Source: Fontimonas thermophila
GTDB lineage: Bacteria; Pseudomonadota; Gammaproteobacteria; Nevskiales; Nevskiaceae
Assembly: GCF_900113085.1 (NCBI RefSeq)
Contig: NZ_FOOC01000013.1
Location: forward strand, 1 to 57,038
Direction of reading: 5' to 3'
DNA: 57,038 bases
The position numbers were made by a program, and so were the translations under genes. A model generated the notes under the pieces. The model was not told the DNA's origin. It saw only the letters and a list, made by a program, of their open reading frames with translations, and searched no databases. Numbering within the stretch: the stretch's first letter is position 1; every line of letters starts with the position of its first letter. Below, piece after piece: positions 27,169 through 35,989 of this stretch.

Positions 27169-27726
27169 ATGGGTGTGACGCCGGAAGAAGCGCAGCGTGT
27201 GCTCGCAAACGCGGACTGCCTGCACGACGAGCGTGCGGTGGCGCAGGCCTACGATCGGCTCGCACAGTCGATCACCGCGGCGTACGCCGGGCGCAATCCG
27301 CTGCTGCTGTGCGTGATGATTGGCGGGTTGCATGCCACTGCACAGATCACCACGCGTCTGCAGTTTCCGTTCGAACTCGACTACCTGCATGCGACGCGCT
27401 ATCGCGGCGCCACCCAGGGCGCCGGCCTGGTCTGGAAACGCCAGCCGGATGTCGCGCGCATCGAGAGCCGTGACGTGCTGGTGATCGACGACATTCTCGA
27501 CGAGGGTCACACCCTGGTGGCGATCCGCAGTGCGCTGCAGGGGTTTTCGCCGGCATCGCTCGCTGTCGCGGTGTTGGCCGAAAAACGGCATGGTCGTCGC
27601 GCCCCCGGCGCGCATGCCGAATTCATCGGTCTTGCCGTTGAAGATCGTTATGTCTTTGGCTGCGGCATGGATTACAAGGAATACTGGCGGCAACTGCCGG
27701 CCATCTATGCGGTGAAAACAGCGTGA
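27169..27726 (+). CDS. hpt: Hypoxanthine-guanine phosphoribosyltransferase
   Basis: A purine-salvage enzyme that joins hypoxanthine or guanine to PRPP. It has 185 residues, with start ATG 27169 behind a GGAGG ribosome-binding site. The PRPP loop is DVLVIDDILDEGHTL, the usual acidic pair plus loop. LCVMIGGLHATAQITTRL and FELDYLHATRYRG are conserved in this gammaproteobacterial subgroup. It overlaps the MTIP gene by four bases (GTGA). MTIP releases hypoxanthine, which this enzyme can directly recycle. Confidence 0.93.
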   Translation: MGVTPEEAQRVLANADCLHDERAVAQAYDRLAQSITAAYAGRNPLLLCVMIGGLHATAQITTRLQFPFELDYLHATRYRGATQGAGLVWKRQPDVARIESRDVLVIDDILDEGHTLVAIRSALQGFSPASLAVAVLAEKRHGRRAPGAHAEFIGLAVEDRYVFGCGMDYKEYWRQLPAIYAVKTA

Positions 27727-28508
27727 CGACATCCGATCCACACACCCCGTCATCCCTTGTTGCCGTCATCGGCGGCACCGGCATGAACCAGTGGCCGGGG
27801 CTCAGTATTGAACGGTGGCTCGTCCTCGATACGCCATATGGTGCGCCCAGTGCGCCATTGGTGCTGGGGCGCGTTGGCAGCATTCCGGTGCTGTTTCTCG
27901 CGCGCCACGGCGAGGGCCACAAGCTGCCGCCGCATGCGATCAATTACCGCGCCAATCTGTGGGCTTTGCACCATGCCGGTGTTCGCACGATCGTTGCGAT
28001 CGCCGCGGTGGGTGCGATCGCGGAATGGTTTGCGCCCGGCGCGATCGCGATCCCGGAAGACCTCATCGACTACACCTGGGGTCGGGCGCACACCTATTCC
28101 GATGGCCGCGACGGTTCTGCATTGCGTCACGTCGAGTTCACGCAGCCCTATGCCATGCGGGTGCGCGCGGCCTTGCAGGCCGCCGCCGACAGCGCTGGTG
28201 TTGCGGTTGCCGGCGCAGGCGTGATGGCGGTGACCCAGGGGCCGCGGCTGGAATCCGCGGCCGAGATCCGCCGGCTGGCCCGCGACGGCGCCGACATGGT
28301 CGGTATGACCGGCATGCCCGAGGCGGCACTCGCCGCCGAGCTTGGAATCGACTACGCCTGTCTCGCCGTATCGGTGAACTGGGCGGCCGGTGTCAAAGGT
28401 CTGGGCAGCATCCATGCCGAGATCGAACAGTCGATCGAAACCGGAATGCGCAAGGTGCGGGCCGTTCTGTCCGAGGTGCTGCCCATGCTGTCCACCGCCA
28501 CGGGCTGA
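27723..28508 (+). CDS. mtnP: S-methyl-5'-thioinosine phosphorylase
   Basis: A 261-residue purine nucleoside phosphorylase of the MTA phosphorylase family, starting at GTG 27723. VAVIGGTGM, RHGEGHKLPPHAINYRAN, AVGAI, TQGPRLESAAEIRR and GMTGMPEAALAAELG are conserved. In gammaproteobacteria with this gene order, the enzyme is a methylthioinosine phosphorylase. SVNWAAG replaces the SDYD-type adenine-binding motif, which supports inosine preference. It yields hypoxanthine and methylthioribose-1-phosphate, and hpt immediately upstream can use the hypoxanthine. Confidence 0.88.
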   Translation: MTTSDPHTPSSLVAVIGGTGMNQWPGLSIERWLVLDTPYGAPSAPLVLGRVGSIPVLFLARHGEGHKLPPHAINYRANLWALHHAGVRTIVAIAAVGAIAEWFAPGAIAIPEDLIDYTWGRAHTYSDGRDGSALRHVEFTQPYAMRVRAALQAAADSAGVAVAGAGVMAVTQGPRLESAAEIRRLARDGADMVGMTGMPEAALAAELGIDYACLAVSVNWAAGVKGLGSIHAEIEQSIETGMRKVRAVLSEVLPMLSTATG

Positions 28509-28693
28509 GCCGTCTAATCGTGCATGCATCGCCCGGCGGCGATGGTATGCCCGTCGGGGCAAGCCAAGGCTGGTACGTGGCCAGCGCTTGCCCAACGCCG
28601 CACTACGCGTCACCATTTCCGCAGGGCAGACCCGCGAGGCGATCGTCAAGTGCGATGCATCGTCGGTCCGAGCCCCGCATCGAGGAGGAGACC

Positions 28694-30058
28694 ATGCGTG
28701 TATTCAGGGCCGCACTGGCGGCGGGTTGTGTGATTCTGGCGTCGGCTTCGGTGGTCTCGGCCAAGGTCAGTCCTGAAGAGGCCGCCCGCCTGGGTCGCGA
28801 TCTGACGCCGGTCGGCGCCGAGCGTGCCGGCAATGCCGACGGGACGATCCCTCCCTGGGAGGGTGGGTTGACCCAGTCACCGCCGTGTTACCGCGGCGAG
28901 GGTTCGCGTTACTGCGACCCGTTTCCGGACGACCGGCCGCTATACACGATCACCAAGGACAACGTTGCGAAGTACCGCGACAAGCTGTCTGCCGGACAAC
29001 TGGCGATGCTTGAAAGATACCCCTCGACCTATCGGCTCGAGGTGTATCAGACCCGGCGCACCGCGGCCTTTCCGGATTTCGTCTATGAAGCCACGCGCCG
29101 CAATGCGCTGAACGCGACCCTCGAATTCGAGGGCGAGTCGCTCAAGGGGGCGATTCTCGGGTTTCCGTTCCCGATTCCCAAGTCCGCGCAAGAGGTGATC
29201 TGGAACCACAAGCTGCGCTATCGCGGCGTTGGCGGTGCGCGCTGGAACAACCAGGCGGCGGTGACGCCGTCGGGGGCTTATACGCTGGTCGAGATCACCG
29301 AGGACGTGAAGTTCCCGTACGCCTCGCGCACCGCAACGCCGGAGTCGATCGGCAACATCATCATTTACTTCCTGCAGATCGTGCGCAATCCGCCGCGTCT
29401 CGCCGGCCAGATCACGCTGGTGCACGAGACCATGGACCAGGTGCGCGAGCCACGCCGCGCCTGGCAGTACAGCCCGGGCCAGCGCCGCATCCGCCGCGCG
29501 CCGAACGTCGCTTACGACAATCCGAGCACGGCGTCCGACGGCTTGCGCACGAACGACCAGCTCGACGGTTACAACGGTGCGACCGATCGCTACACCTGGA
29601 AGCTGCTCGGCAAGAAGGAAATGATCATTCCGTACAACTCATACAAGCTGCACAGCGATCAATACAAGTACAAGGACATCATCCTCAAGGGCCACATCAA
29701 CCAGGCCCTGCCGCGCTACGAACTGCATCGCGTCTGGGTCGTCGAGGGAACGCTGCGGCCAGGCACGAGCCACATGTTCAAGCGCCGCGTGTTTTACGTT
29801 GACGAAGACAGCTGGGGCATCGTGCTCGTCGATCTGTATGACAACCGTGACCAGTTGTGGCGCTGGCAGGAGATGCATACGTTCCAGGCCTATGACAAAC
29901 CATTCGTCGCGCCGCCGGCGATGGAGACGGCCTACGACCTGCAGTCGGGACGCTACATCGCCTACTCGATGAACAACGAGTCGCCCGAGACGATCGAGCG
30001 CGATTTCGACGAGAGCTATTTCGATCCGAGCAACGTCATGAAACGGACGTTCAAGTAA
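28694..30058 (+). CDS. DUF1329 family exported protein
   Basis: A 454-residue protein with a Sec signal peptide (cleavage after VVSAK region, about residue 23) and the DUF1329 pattern. Recognisable parts are ARLGRDLTPVGAERAGNADG and IPPWEGG near the N-terminus, GFPFPIPKSAQEVIWNHKLR, YSPGQRRIRRAPNVAYDNPS and HRVWVVEGTLRPGTSH. The fold resembles the LolA/outer-membrane lipoprotein-sorting type. The genes often accompany DUF1302 and RND lipid-transport loci; none is adjacent here. The start ATG 28694 follows GGAGGAG. The 185 bases upstream hold no gene I can support. Confidence 0.9.
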   Translation: MRVFRAALAAGCVILASASVVSAKVSPEEAARLGRDLTPVGAERAGNADGTIPPWEGGLTQSPPCYRGEGSRYCDPFPDDRPLYTITKDNVAKYRDKLSAGQLAMLERYPSTYRLEVYQTRRTAAFPDFVYEATRRNALNATLEFEGESLKGAILGFPFPIPKSAQEVIWNHKLRYRGVGGARWNNQAAVTPSGAYTLVEITEDVKFPYASRTATPESIGNIIIYFLQIVRNPPRLAGQITLVHETMDQVREPRRAWQYSPGQRRIRRAPNVAYDNPSTASDGLRTNDQLDGYNGATDRYTWKLLGKKEMIIPYNSYKLHSDQYKYKDIILKGHINQALPRYELHRVWVVEGTLRPGTSHMFKRRVFYVDEDSWGIVLVDLYDNRDQLWRWQEMHTFQAYDKPFVAPPAMETAYDLQSGRYIAYSMNNESPETIERDFDESYFDPSNVMKRTFK

Positions 30059-30070
30059 GCCCGTCGACTC

Positions 30071-30131
30071 CGCCGTCCACAGGAGTACACAGCGCCGACC
30101 CGAGGCTTTCCCTGTGCTCCTGGTGCCGGCG
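30071..30131. terminator. Bidirectional hairpin between convergent DUF1329 and MFS genes
   Basis: CAGGAG-TA-CACAG (30080-30092) pairs with CTGTG-CTCCTG (30112-30122), extended by CGCCG (30071-30075) with CGGCG (30127-30131). It lies between two convergent stop codons. There is no long T-run, so termination may be weak or rho-dependent. Confidence 0.4.
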
Positions 30132-30144
30132 GGTTCGATGGGGT

Positions 30145-31362
30145 TTAGTTCTCGGCGTAGTCGAGATCGATACCGTAGGTTTCACGCAGACCGATCAGCG
30201 CGACCGATGCGAGCGCAAAGACCACCGCGCCGATCGCCAGCGTCGCCGGCACGATCCCCAGCGTCGGCATCAGGGCGCCAAGTGCCAGGGTGACCGGCAC
30301 CGTCGCGGCCCGCACGAAGTTGGGCACGGATGTCGCCACGGTTGCGCGTACATTGGTGCCGAATTGCTCGGCACCGCAGGCGAGGAAGACCGTCCAGTAG
30401 CCCTGCGCCAATCCCATCAGGCCCATGATCACGCAATAACTGTGCACGCTGTGGCCGTCACCGAGTAGCAGCATCAGCGTCAAGACGGCCATCGCGGCCA
30501 GGCTCGCGGCTATGACGCGGCGGCGGCTGTGCAGCCATTCGCTGATGATTCCGGACATGGCGCTGCCGAGCGCAAGGCCCACGGATTGCCAGCGCAGAAC
30601 TTCGGAGACGGTCAGCGGGGCCGGCAGTTGCAGGGCACGGCCGTATTCCGGTGCGAAGTTCACGAACAACGCCGAGGCGTACCAGATCGGCACGCCGACC
30701 GCGATCACCGCCAGATAACGCAGCAGCAGCCGCGGCCGGGTCAGCAGCAGCTGCGCCTGTCCGCCGCCGCGGGCCTGTTGTTCCTCGAACATGCTCGATT
30801 CTTCGAGCACCCGCCACCGCAGGGCCAGCACCAGCAGGCCCAGGCCGCCGCCGAGCGCATAGGCCCAGCGCCACGGCAGTTGATCACCGCTGAACGAGGC
30901 CGTCAGTGCGCCGAGCAGCCCCAAAAATGCGATGACGGTGGTGCCGTAGCCACGCCGGTGCTTAGGCAGCAGCTCGGCGACCAGGGTCACGCCGGCGCCG
31001 AGTTCGCCGGCAAGTCCGATGCCGGCGAGCAGGCGTAGCCAGGCATACTGCTCGACGCTGGTGACAAAGGCATTGGCGAGGTTGGCAAGCGAATACAGCG
31101 TAATCGTGGCGAGTAGGGCGAAGCGTCGGCCGAGGCGGTCGGCGATCACGCCCCAGAGTACTCCGCCGACGAGCATGCCGAGCATCTGCAGGTTCAACAG
31201 GATGATGCCCCAGCGCGTGCTGTCATCGCCGGTGAGTCCGAGATCGGCGAGCGAGGCGACGCGCACGACACCAAAAATGACGATGTCGTAGAGATCGACG
31301 AAATAGCCGAGGGCCGATGCGATGACGGCGAGAATCTGGGTGCGGGTTGCGTGTGGAGTCAT
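30145..31362 (-). CDS. MFS transporter (metabolite:H+ symporter type)
   Basis: A 405-residue major facilitator protein with about twelve hydrophobic segments. The first helix, ASALGYFVDLYDIVIFG, and the A-motif region GVIADRLGRRFALLATI resemble metabolite:H+ symporters for small organic acids. LRLLAGIGLAGELGAGVTLVAELLPKHRRG is the usual motif around TM4-5. It is the last gene of the minus-strand block, five bases after the PhaB-like reductase stop. In that setting a short hydroxyacid is a plausible substrate, but this is inferred. Confidence 0.88.
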   Translation of the reverse strand: MTPHATRTQILAVIASALGYFVDLYDIVIFGVVRVASLADLGLTGDDSTRWGIILLNLQMLGMLVGGVLWGVIADRLGRRFALLATITLYSLANLANAFVTSVEQYAWLRLLAGIGLAGELGAGVTLVAELLPKHRRGYGTTVIAFLGLLGALTASFSGDQLPWRWAYALGGGLGLLVLALRWRVLEESSMFEEQQARGGGQAQLLLTRPRLLLRYLAVIAVGVPIWYASALFVNFAPEYGRALQLPAPLTVSEVLRWQSVGLALGSAMSGIISEWLHSRRRVIAASLAAMAVLTLMLLLGDGHSVHSYCVIMGLMGLAQGYWTVFLACGAEQFGTNVRATVATSVPNFVRAATVPVTLALGALMPTLGIVPATLAIGAVVFALASVALIGLRETYGIDLDYAEN

Positions 31363-31366
31363 GGCG

Positions 31367-32131
31367 TCAGGCCGACATGTACAGGCCGCCGTTCACCGCA
31401 ATATTGGCGCCGGTGATGTAGCCGGATTCCGGTGCGCACAGGAATGCGACGACGCGGGCGATCTCGGCGGGCTCGGCCATGCGTCCGACCGGTATCTGTG
31501 CGACGATCCCCTGCAAGACTTCGGGTTTGATCGCTGCGGTCATCGGTGTGCGCACATAGCCGGGCGACACGGTGTTGACGGTCACGCCAAAGCGCGCGCC
31601 TTCCTGGGCCAAGGCCATCGTGAAGCCATGCATGCCGGCCTTGGCCGCGGCGTAATTGGTCTGGCCGAACTGACCCCTCTGACCATTGACCGAGGCGATG
31701 TTGACGATGCGGCCGAAGCCGCGCGCGCACATGTCCGCGAAGACGGCCTTGGTGCAGTGGAAAACGCTGTCGAGGTTGCTCGCCAGCACGGCGCGCCACT
31801 GATCCAGCGTCATCTTCACGAAACGCGCGTCGCGCGTGATGCCGGCCGCATTGACGAGCACGTCGGCTTTGCCCAGCCGGTCCAGTGCGGCACGCATCGC
31901 ACCGGCGGCCGCCTCGGCATCGCCGAGGTCGGCGAGCTCGACGCCGACGTCGCAGCCGGCCTCGGATAAGGCGCGCTGCCACTGCGGGATACGCTCCGCC
32001 TCGGATGGATGGCCGAGCGCGACGACGCGCAGGCCGGCAGCGGCGAGTTGCCTGCAGATCTCGGTGCCGATGGCACCGGTGCCGCCGGTGACGATGGCGG
32101 TCATCGAAGCGGGCGAGGGCAATGATGTCAT
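31367..32131 (-). CDS. phaB: Acetoacetyl-CoA reductase / 3-hydroxybutyryl-CoA dehydrogenase (PhaB-like SDR)
   Basis: A 254-residue short-chain dehydrogenase. The cofactor loop is VTGGTGAIGTEICRQLA, close to the VTGGxGGIG of PhaB. NAAGITRD, the catalytic Ser in NIASVNGQRGQFGQTNYAAAKAG, and Tyr and Lys in the same block follow PhaB very closely. ISPGYVRTP-type VSPGYVRTPM and TGANIAVNGGLYM complete the pattern. Depending on context it runs towards 3-hydroxyacyl-CoA or its oxidation. No phaC or phaA is in the window. ATGA overlap with the lipase gene indicates co-translation. Confidence 0.85.
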   Translation of the reverse strand: MTSLPSPASMTAIVTGGTGAIGTEICRQLAAAGLRVVALGHPSEAERIPQWQRALSEAGCDVGVELADLGDAEAAAGAMRAALDRLGKADVLVNAAGITRDARFVKMTLDQWRAVLASNLDSVFHCTKAVFADMCARGFGRIVNIASVNGQRGQFGQTNYAAAKAGMHGFTMALAQEGARFGVTVNTVSPGYVRTPMTAAIKPEVLQGIVAQIPVGRMAEPAEIARVVAFLCAPESGYITGANIAVNGGLYMSA

Positions 32132-33585
32132 CGGCCTTTCCTGCGCTGGGCGGTGTAATGCACGGGGGTGTCCGGTTCGAGCTGGCGTTGCAGAGTGCGG
32201 CGTGCCTCGATCAGCTCGAGGCTGATGTCGTAGTCGAGCACGAGGGGTGCGCTGGTGCTTCCGTCCGGCGCGATCGCCAGTGCCTGCAGCCGGACCGGGC
32301 CGGCGATGTAGATCGGCTCGGTGTAGAGCGGCGAGCCAGATTCCGGCGGCCCGGCGATGCTATAGACGATGAAAGCCTGCGGATCGTCGGTTTCGAGGCG
32401 AATGCGCTGCGGCTGTTCGTAGCTTCCCGGTGGCGGGCTTGCGCGCAGATTCGGTGCGCTGCGACGGATCTCGCCGGGATCGCTGCGCATGTAGCGCGCC
32501 ATCGGGCTCGACAGCCCGCTACGCGGGTTGTGCGCATAGCAGGTGTAGAGCCGGTTCGCGGCGAGCGGTTGTTCGCGGACCGGTGGCATGGCGGCATTGG
32601 GATAGCGGCGGTCATCGGTGCAATGGAGCTGGGCATCTTCTTGACTTGCACGCAGCACATTGCCCTCGCGGACGATCGTCGGCGGTTCGGCCTGCGGCAG
32701 AGGTTCCGCCGCAGCGCGCAGGAAGTCCACGATCGCGCGCATCGTTTCCGGCACGCGGGGCAGTTCGAGATGGTCGTAGTACGTGCCGTGCTCGCGGTTG
32801 TAGGCGATGTTGTAGGCGCCATCGAGGGCCGGGCTGTCCTCGCTGGGCTTGGGAAACAGGACATCGGCCCAGCCGGTTCCGTCGTAGAGCATCATGTAGC
32901 GGGTATGGCCCGGCGTTTCGCCGTGGCGATTGAGTTGTGCAAGCCAGGGACTGCCGGGCGCCAGCTCGAAGGACACGACGCGGTTCTGCCCACGGGCATC
33001 GGGCCACGCCGTCCAGACGCCGTGGTTGGCGCCGCAGGCACCGACGAAGTTGCGCACGCGGTGCCAGCCGTTGGTCTGCAGCATCCATTGACGCACCAAC
33101 GTCACCCCGAGCGAGTGCGCGACGATGTCCACTTGCCGGATCTCGCGGCCCGTGGTCTTGGACAGATAGGCGGTGACGCTGTCGACGATGCGCTCGATGC
33201 TGTCAACCGACAGATCGTTGCTGTCGAAATAGCGCACATTGTCCCAGCCATAGCCGAGCGCCCAGAGCGCATTGACCGGGTAGCCGGCGTCGAGAAAGTA
33301 ACGCCGTGCCGGCAGCCAGTAGCGCGCCGAGACGGTGTTGCCATGGACGAAAATCACCGGCGTCTGCGGCAATGCCGTTCCGCCGCCGCCGAAGCCCGGC
33401 ATGGGTTGTCCGGTCTGGGCCGAGATCGGAGGCTGGTAGTCCGCCGGGAAATCGTGCAGACGCGGCGGCTCGATGCCGAGTTTCGGCAGCAGCCACTCAC
33501 GTGGCGCACACGCGGCGAGTATGAACCCCGCGGCCAGCGCGACAAAAAGCCTTGTGCCGGTTTTCCGCAAATGATGTGCGTTCAT
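32128..33585 (-). CDS. Lipase-like alpha/beta-hydrolase lipoprotein with C-terminal accessory domain
   Basis: A 485-residue exported esterase. The lipobox LAAC is at 23-26. The hydrolase domain has the oxyanion HGNTVSARYW (81-90) and nucleophile Ser158 in VDIVAHSLGVTLV, as in family I lipases and the PhaZ7-type polyhydroxybutyrate depolymerase. The Asp and His are not assigned with certainty. About residues 385-455 (RIRLETDDPQAFIVYS to VRLQALAIAPDGS) form a beta-rich module resembling chitobiase/hexosaminidase C-terminal or Fn3-like domains, perhaps for substrate binding. It sits within the hydroxyacyl-CoA gene block. Confidence 0.82.
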   Translation of the reverse strand: MNAHHLRKTGTRLFVALAAGFILAACAPREWLLPKLGIEPPRLHDFPADYQPPISAQTGQPMPGFGGGGTALPQTPVIFVHGNTVSARYWLPARRYFLDAGYPVNALWALGYGWDNVRYFDSNDLSVDSIERIVDSVTAYLSKTTGREIRQVDIVAHSLGVTLVRQWMLQTNGWHRVRNFVGACGANHGVWTAWPDARGQNRVVSFELAPGSPWLAQLNRHGETPGHTRYMMLYDGTGWADVLFPKPSEDSPALDGAYNIAYNREHGTYYDHLELPRVPETMRAIVDFLRAAAEPLPQAEPPTIVREGNVLRASQEDAQLHCTDDRRYPNAAMPPVREQPLAANRLYTCYAHNPRSGLSSPMARYMRSDPGEIRRSAPNLRASPPPGSYEQPQRIRLETDDPQAFIVYSIAGPPESGSPLYTEPIYIAGPVRLQALAIAPDGSTSAPLVLDYDISLELIEARRTLQRQLEPDTPVHYTAQRRKGR

Positions 33586-34787
33586 GGTGCCCAGAACAGA
33601 TAGACGAGCCGCAGCTCGAGGTAAGGTGAGGCCGAGACCGAGGCTGCTTCCTGCACGGCGTTCTGTGTCGAGACCAGTTGCGAGATCGGTGCTGCGCCCG
33701 GCGAATCCGGCGGCATCGCGTAGACGTCATAGACGGCATCGATCTGGCCACCACGACCAGAGATCGGTTGTGCGACGCGCAGATTGAGGACGGTCGAGGT
33801 GCGGTAGATGTAGTAGAGGCCCGCAGTCAGCAAGGTGCCTTTGATGCCGCGGTCACGATAGGGACCGGGCCGTGGCTCGAGATAGAAGAACTCGAGCGAG
33901 TTGCACAGCGCATCCGGGATCGAAAAACCGAGCAGGGCCTGGGTGCTGTTGCAGGCCGTCGTCGGTGGCAGCGGCTGGTCGCGCAGATTGAGCGTGAATT
34001 TGTCGTAGCGGTTGGGGCCGATGGTTTCGCGGTATGACCAGCCGATGTCGGCAAACCAGTGCTCGCTGAATTTCCAGGCGAGATTGACTTCGAGATTGCG
34101 CACGTCCGCCGGATCGGTCGGGGTCAGGCCACCGAACGCAGGCTCATCATTGTCGCCGTTGAACTGCCAGGCGACCGTCCCGTCCAGGTAGATCCGGCCG
34201 AACAGCTCGGCATGCACGGCGAGCTGTGGAATCACACTCCAGTAGTTGGTGCCGGTGTTGAGCAGCGAGTCGGTGTCGTAGCGGCCGATTGGGAACTTCA
34301 CCGTCGTGCCGAACAAGCCGTTGAACTTCAGCGGTCCGTAGCGGTGTTCGAGGCCGTAGATGCCGCACAGCCCGAACAGATCGCCCAGACCACTGGCACC
34401 GGAGTGCTGGCCGGCGGTGAGCCCGCGTCTGACGGCATTGCCGGTGGCCTGTTGATGACCGAGCGTGCCGATGATGCGGCAGAACTGCGGGCGGTCGCGT
34501 AAAAAGCCGATCTCCGAATCGCGGAAGAGGTTGCCGATCCACAAATACTTGAGCAGCAGCAATGTCGCATCGACACTGTCGCCGGGCGGAATGAAAGGGG
34601 CGCCGGTGTGCACCTTGCGGCCGTTGCGGTCGTAGATCTCTTCGATTTCGGTGGTGATCAGCGTGAACTCGGTGTACTGGCCCGGTGCGAGCCGGGCGTA
34701 CTCGGAGAGATGCGGGGTGAAGACGATGCCGGCCTGGGCGAGGCCTGGCACGCTCAAGGCGAGGATCAGCGCGAGCAACCGGTGCAT
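33582..34787 (-). CDS. Outer-membrane beta-barrel protein, phenol-degradation MetA-like transporter family
   Basis: A 401-residue protein with a Sec signal peptide (MHRLLALILALSVPGLAQAG) and alternating hydrophobic beta strands ending in LRLVYLFWAP, a C-terminal pattern of outer-membrane barrels. The strands GPLKFNGLFGTTVKFPIG, YWSVIPQLAVHAELFGRIYL and WFADIGWSYRETIG resemble the MetA-pathway transporter family of hydrophobic-substrate channels. It overlaps the neighbouring genes by 4 and 22 bases. It is probably paralogous to the next upstream gene, which has similar spacing and features. Confidence 0.7.
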   Translation of the reverse strand: MHRLLALILALSVPGLAQAGIVFTPHLSEYARLAPGQYTEFTLITTEIEEIYDRNGRKVHTGAPFIPPGDSVDATLLLLKYLWIGNLFRDSEIGFLRDRPQFCRIIGTLGHQQATGNAVRRGLTAGQHSGASGLGDLFGLCGIYGLEHRYGPLKFNGLFGTTVKFPIGRYDTDSLLNTGTNYWSVIPQLAVHAELFGRIYLDGTVAWQFNGDNDEPAFGGLTPTDPADVRNLEVNLAWKFSEHWFADIGWSYRETIGPNRYDKFTLNLRDQPLPPTTACNSTQALLGFSIPDALCNSLEFFYLEPRPGPYRDRGIKGTLLTAGLYYIYRTSTVLNLRVAQPISGRGGQIDAVYDVYAMPPDSPGAAPISQLVSTQNAVQEAASVSASPYLELRLVYLFWAP

Positions 34788-35989
34788 GGGAACGCGTCTC
34801 CTTGTCCGAAGTTGTGGCGCAGACTGAGCACAAAGCGGTCCGAGGCATAGCTGCGCGCAGGGCCCAGACCATCGACCGTGACCGTTTCGCCGGGGGTTTG
34901 GCTGCAGGTCGCCGCGCCCTCGATACAGCCGGCGGGCTGGCGGTTGGTGAACGGCAGATCGAAAGCTCCGCTTTTGCCGGCCAGCGGGTGTGTCCAGCTC
35001 AGGCTGAGCAGCCAGCGCTGACCGATGAAGCCGCTGAGTGCGATCGTGGCCGTGCGCAATGATGTGCCTTTGTCGGTGTACGTGCCCGGCGTCGGTACGG
35101 TGTCCGAAGACGCATTCGGTGGTTCTGGCGCATTGGGTGCGAACTGCGGATCCTCGTAGCGGTTGTTGGCGCCGCGGCGTTCAGTGAGCGACAGGGTCAG
35201 GTGCAGCCCCGGCCGCAAGCGCTGGTCGAGGCTCAGATCAACCCAGACCTCATCGCCTTGCTCGGCCGGCGCGAGTCCGCCGAACTGGGGCTCGTAGTTG
35301 CGCAGGTGGATGCGGTAACCCCCGCCAGCTTCGAGAATCGCGCTCTGCCACGGGCGCCAGGCGGTGCCCAGCCGGGCGTGAAAGGCCCAATGATTGCTGC
35401 CGGCATTGGTGGGCGCCTCGTGCTCGTAGACCCCGGTCGGTACGTTGATCCCCAGCAACAGCAGGCCGGCGTTGCCAGGCACGCTGTCCTCGCTGCGCCA
35501 GTTGCTGCTGCCCCAGAGAAAACTGCCGAATTCGAGCGTCGTATCACCAACGCCGCTGCCTTCCCGCTTGAGGTCGGCTTGCGCATCGACGTAGCCGGCG
35601 AGTGCGCCGTCTGTCTGGGTCTGTACATGGCGCAGCGTCACGCGTGCGGTGTGCAGCCGCGAGGAGAAAAACGGCAGGCCCTGACTTTCGAACAGCGGGA
35701 AGGTCCAGGCAAAGCGCGCGTAGGTTTCGCGCAGAGGCAACTCGGTCTTGCCCGCGAGCGTGGGCAGCGCGGTGTCGCGCTCGTCGCCGTTCTGATCAAA
35801 AACCCGGTCGCGCGCATCCCGCAGATGACCGAGGTCCAGATACAAGCCGGGGTACAGTGGCAGATAGCGGCCGAGCGTGACGTCCTCGGCGTGTGCGGCA
35901 GGAAGCGCGAGCAGGCAGGCGAGGGCGAGCGCCTGCCGGTACCCCGATGATTTGCGCGGACGTCGCATCGATGGATTCAGTGGACGCAT
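34766..35989 (-). CDS. Second outer-membrane beta-barrel protein of the block
   Basis: A 407-residue protein from ATG 35989, with an extended basic N-terminus followed by a signal peptide ending near LPAAHAED. Barrel-like strands include LFSSRLH-type segments, LLLLGINVPTGVYEHEAPTN and ATIALSGFIGQRWLLSLSW, ending RFVLSLRHNF. It shares features with the protein encoded next downstream (33582-34787) and may form a pair with it. The frame stays open upstream to 36928, antisense-like over the ligase gene; that extension is rejected. Its function as a channel for a hydrophobic compound is inferred. Confidence 0.68.
   Translation of the reverse strand: MRPLNPSMRRPRKSSGYRQALALACLLALPAAHAEDVTLGRYLPLYPGLYLDLGHLRDARDRVFDQNGDERDTALPTLAGKTELPLRETYARFAWTFPLFESQGLPFFSSRLHTARVTLRHVQTQTDGALAGYVDAQADLKREGSGVGDTTLEFGSFLWGSSNWRSEDSVPGNAGLLLLGINVPTGVYEHEAPTNAGSNHWAFHARLGTAWRPWQSAILEAGGGYRIHLRNYEPQFGGLAPAEQGDEVWVDLSLDQRLRPGLHLTLSLTERRGANNRYEDPQFAPNAPEPPNASSDTVPTPGTYTDKGTSLRTATIALSGFIGQRWLLSLSWTHPLAGKSGAFDLPFTNRQPAGCIEGAATCSQTPGETVTVDGLGPARSYASDRFVLSLRHNFGQGDAFPCTGCSR

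Noticed and set aside
27815-30058. A 747-codon open frame covering the MTIP region and DUF1329
   Set aside because: The first part is an out-of-frame shadow of the MTIP gene; the DUF1329 protein starts at 28694 with its own signal peptide and ribosome-binding site.
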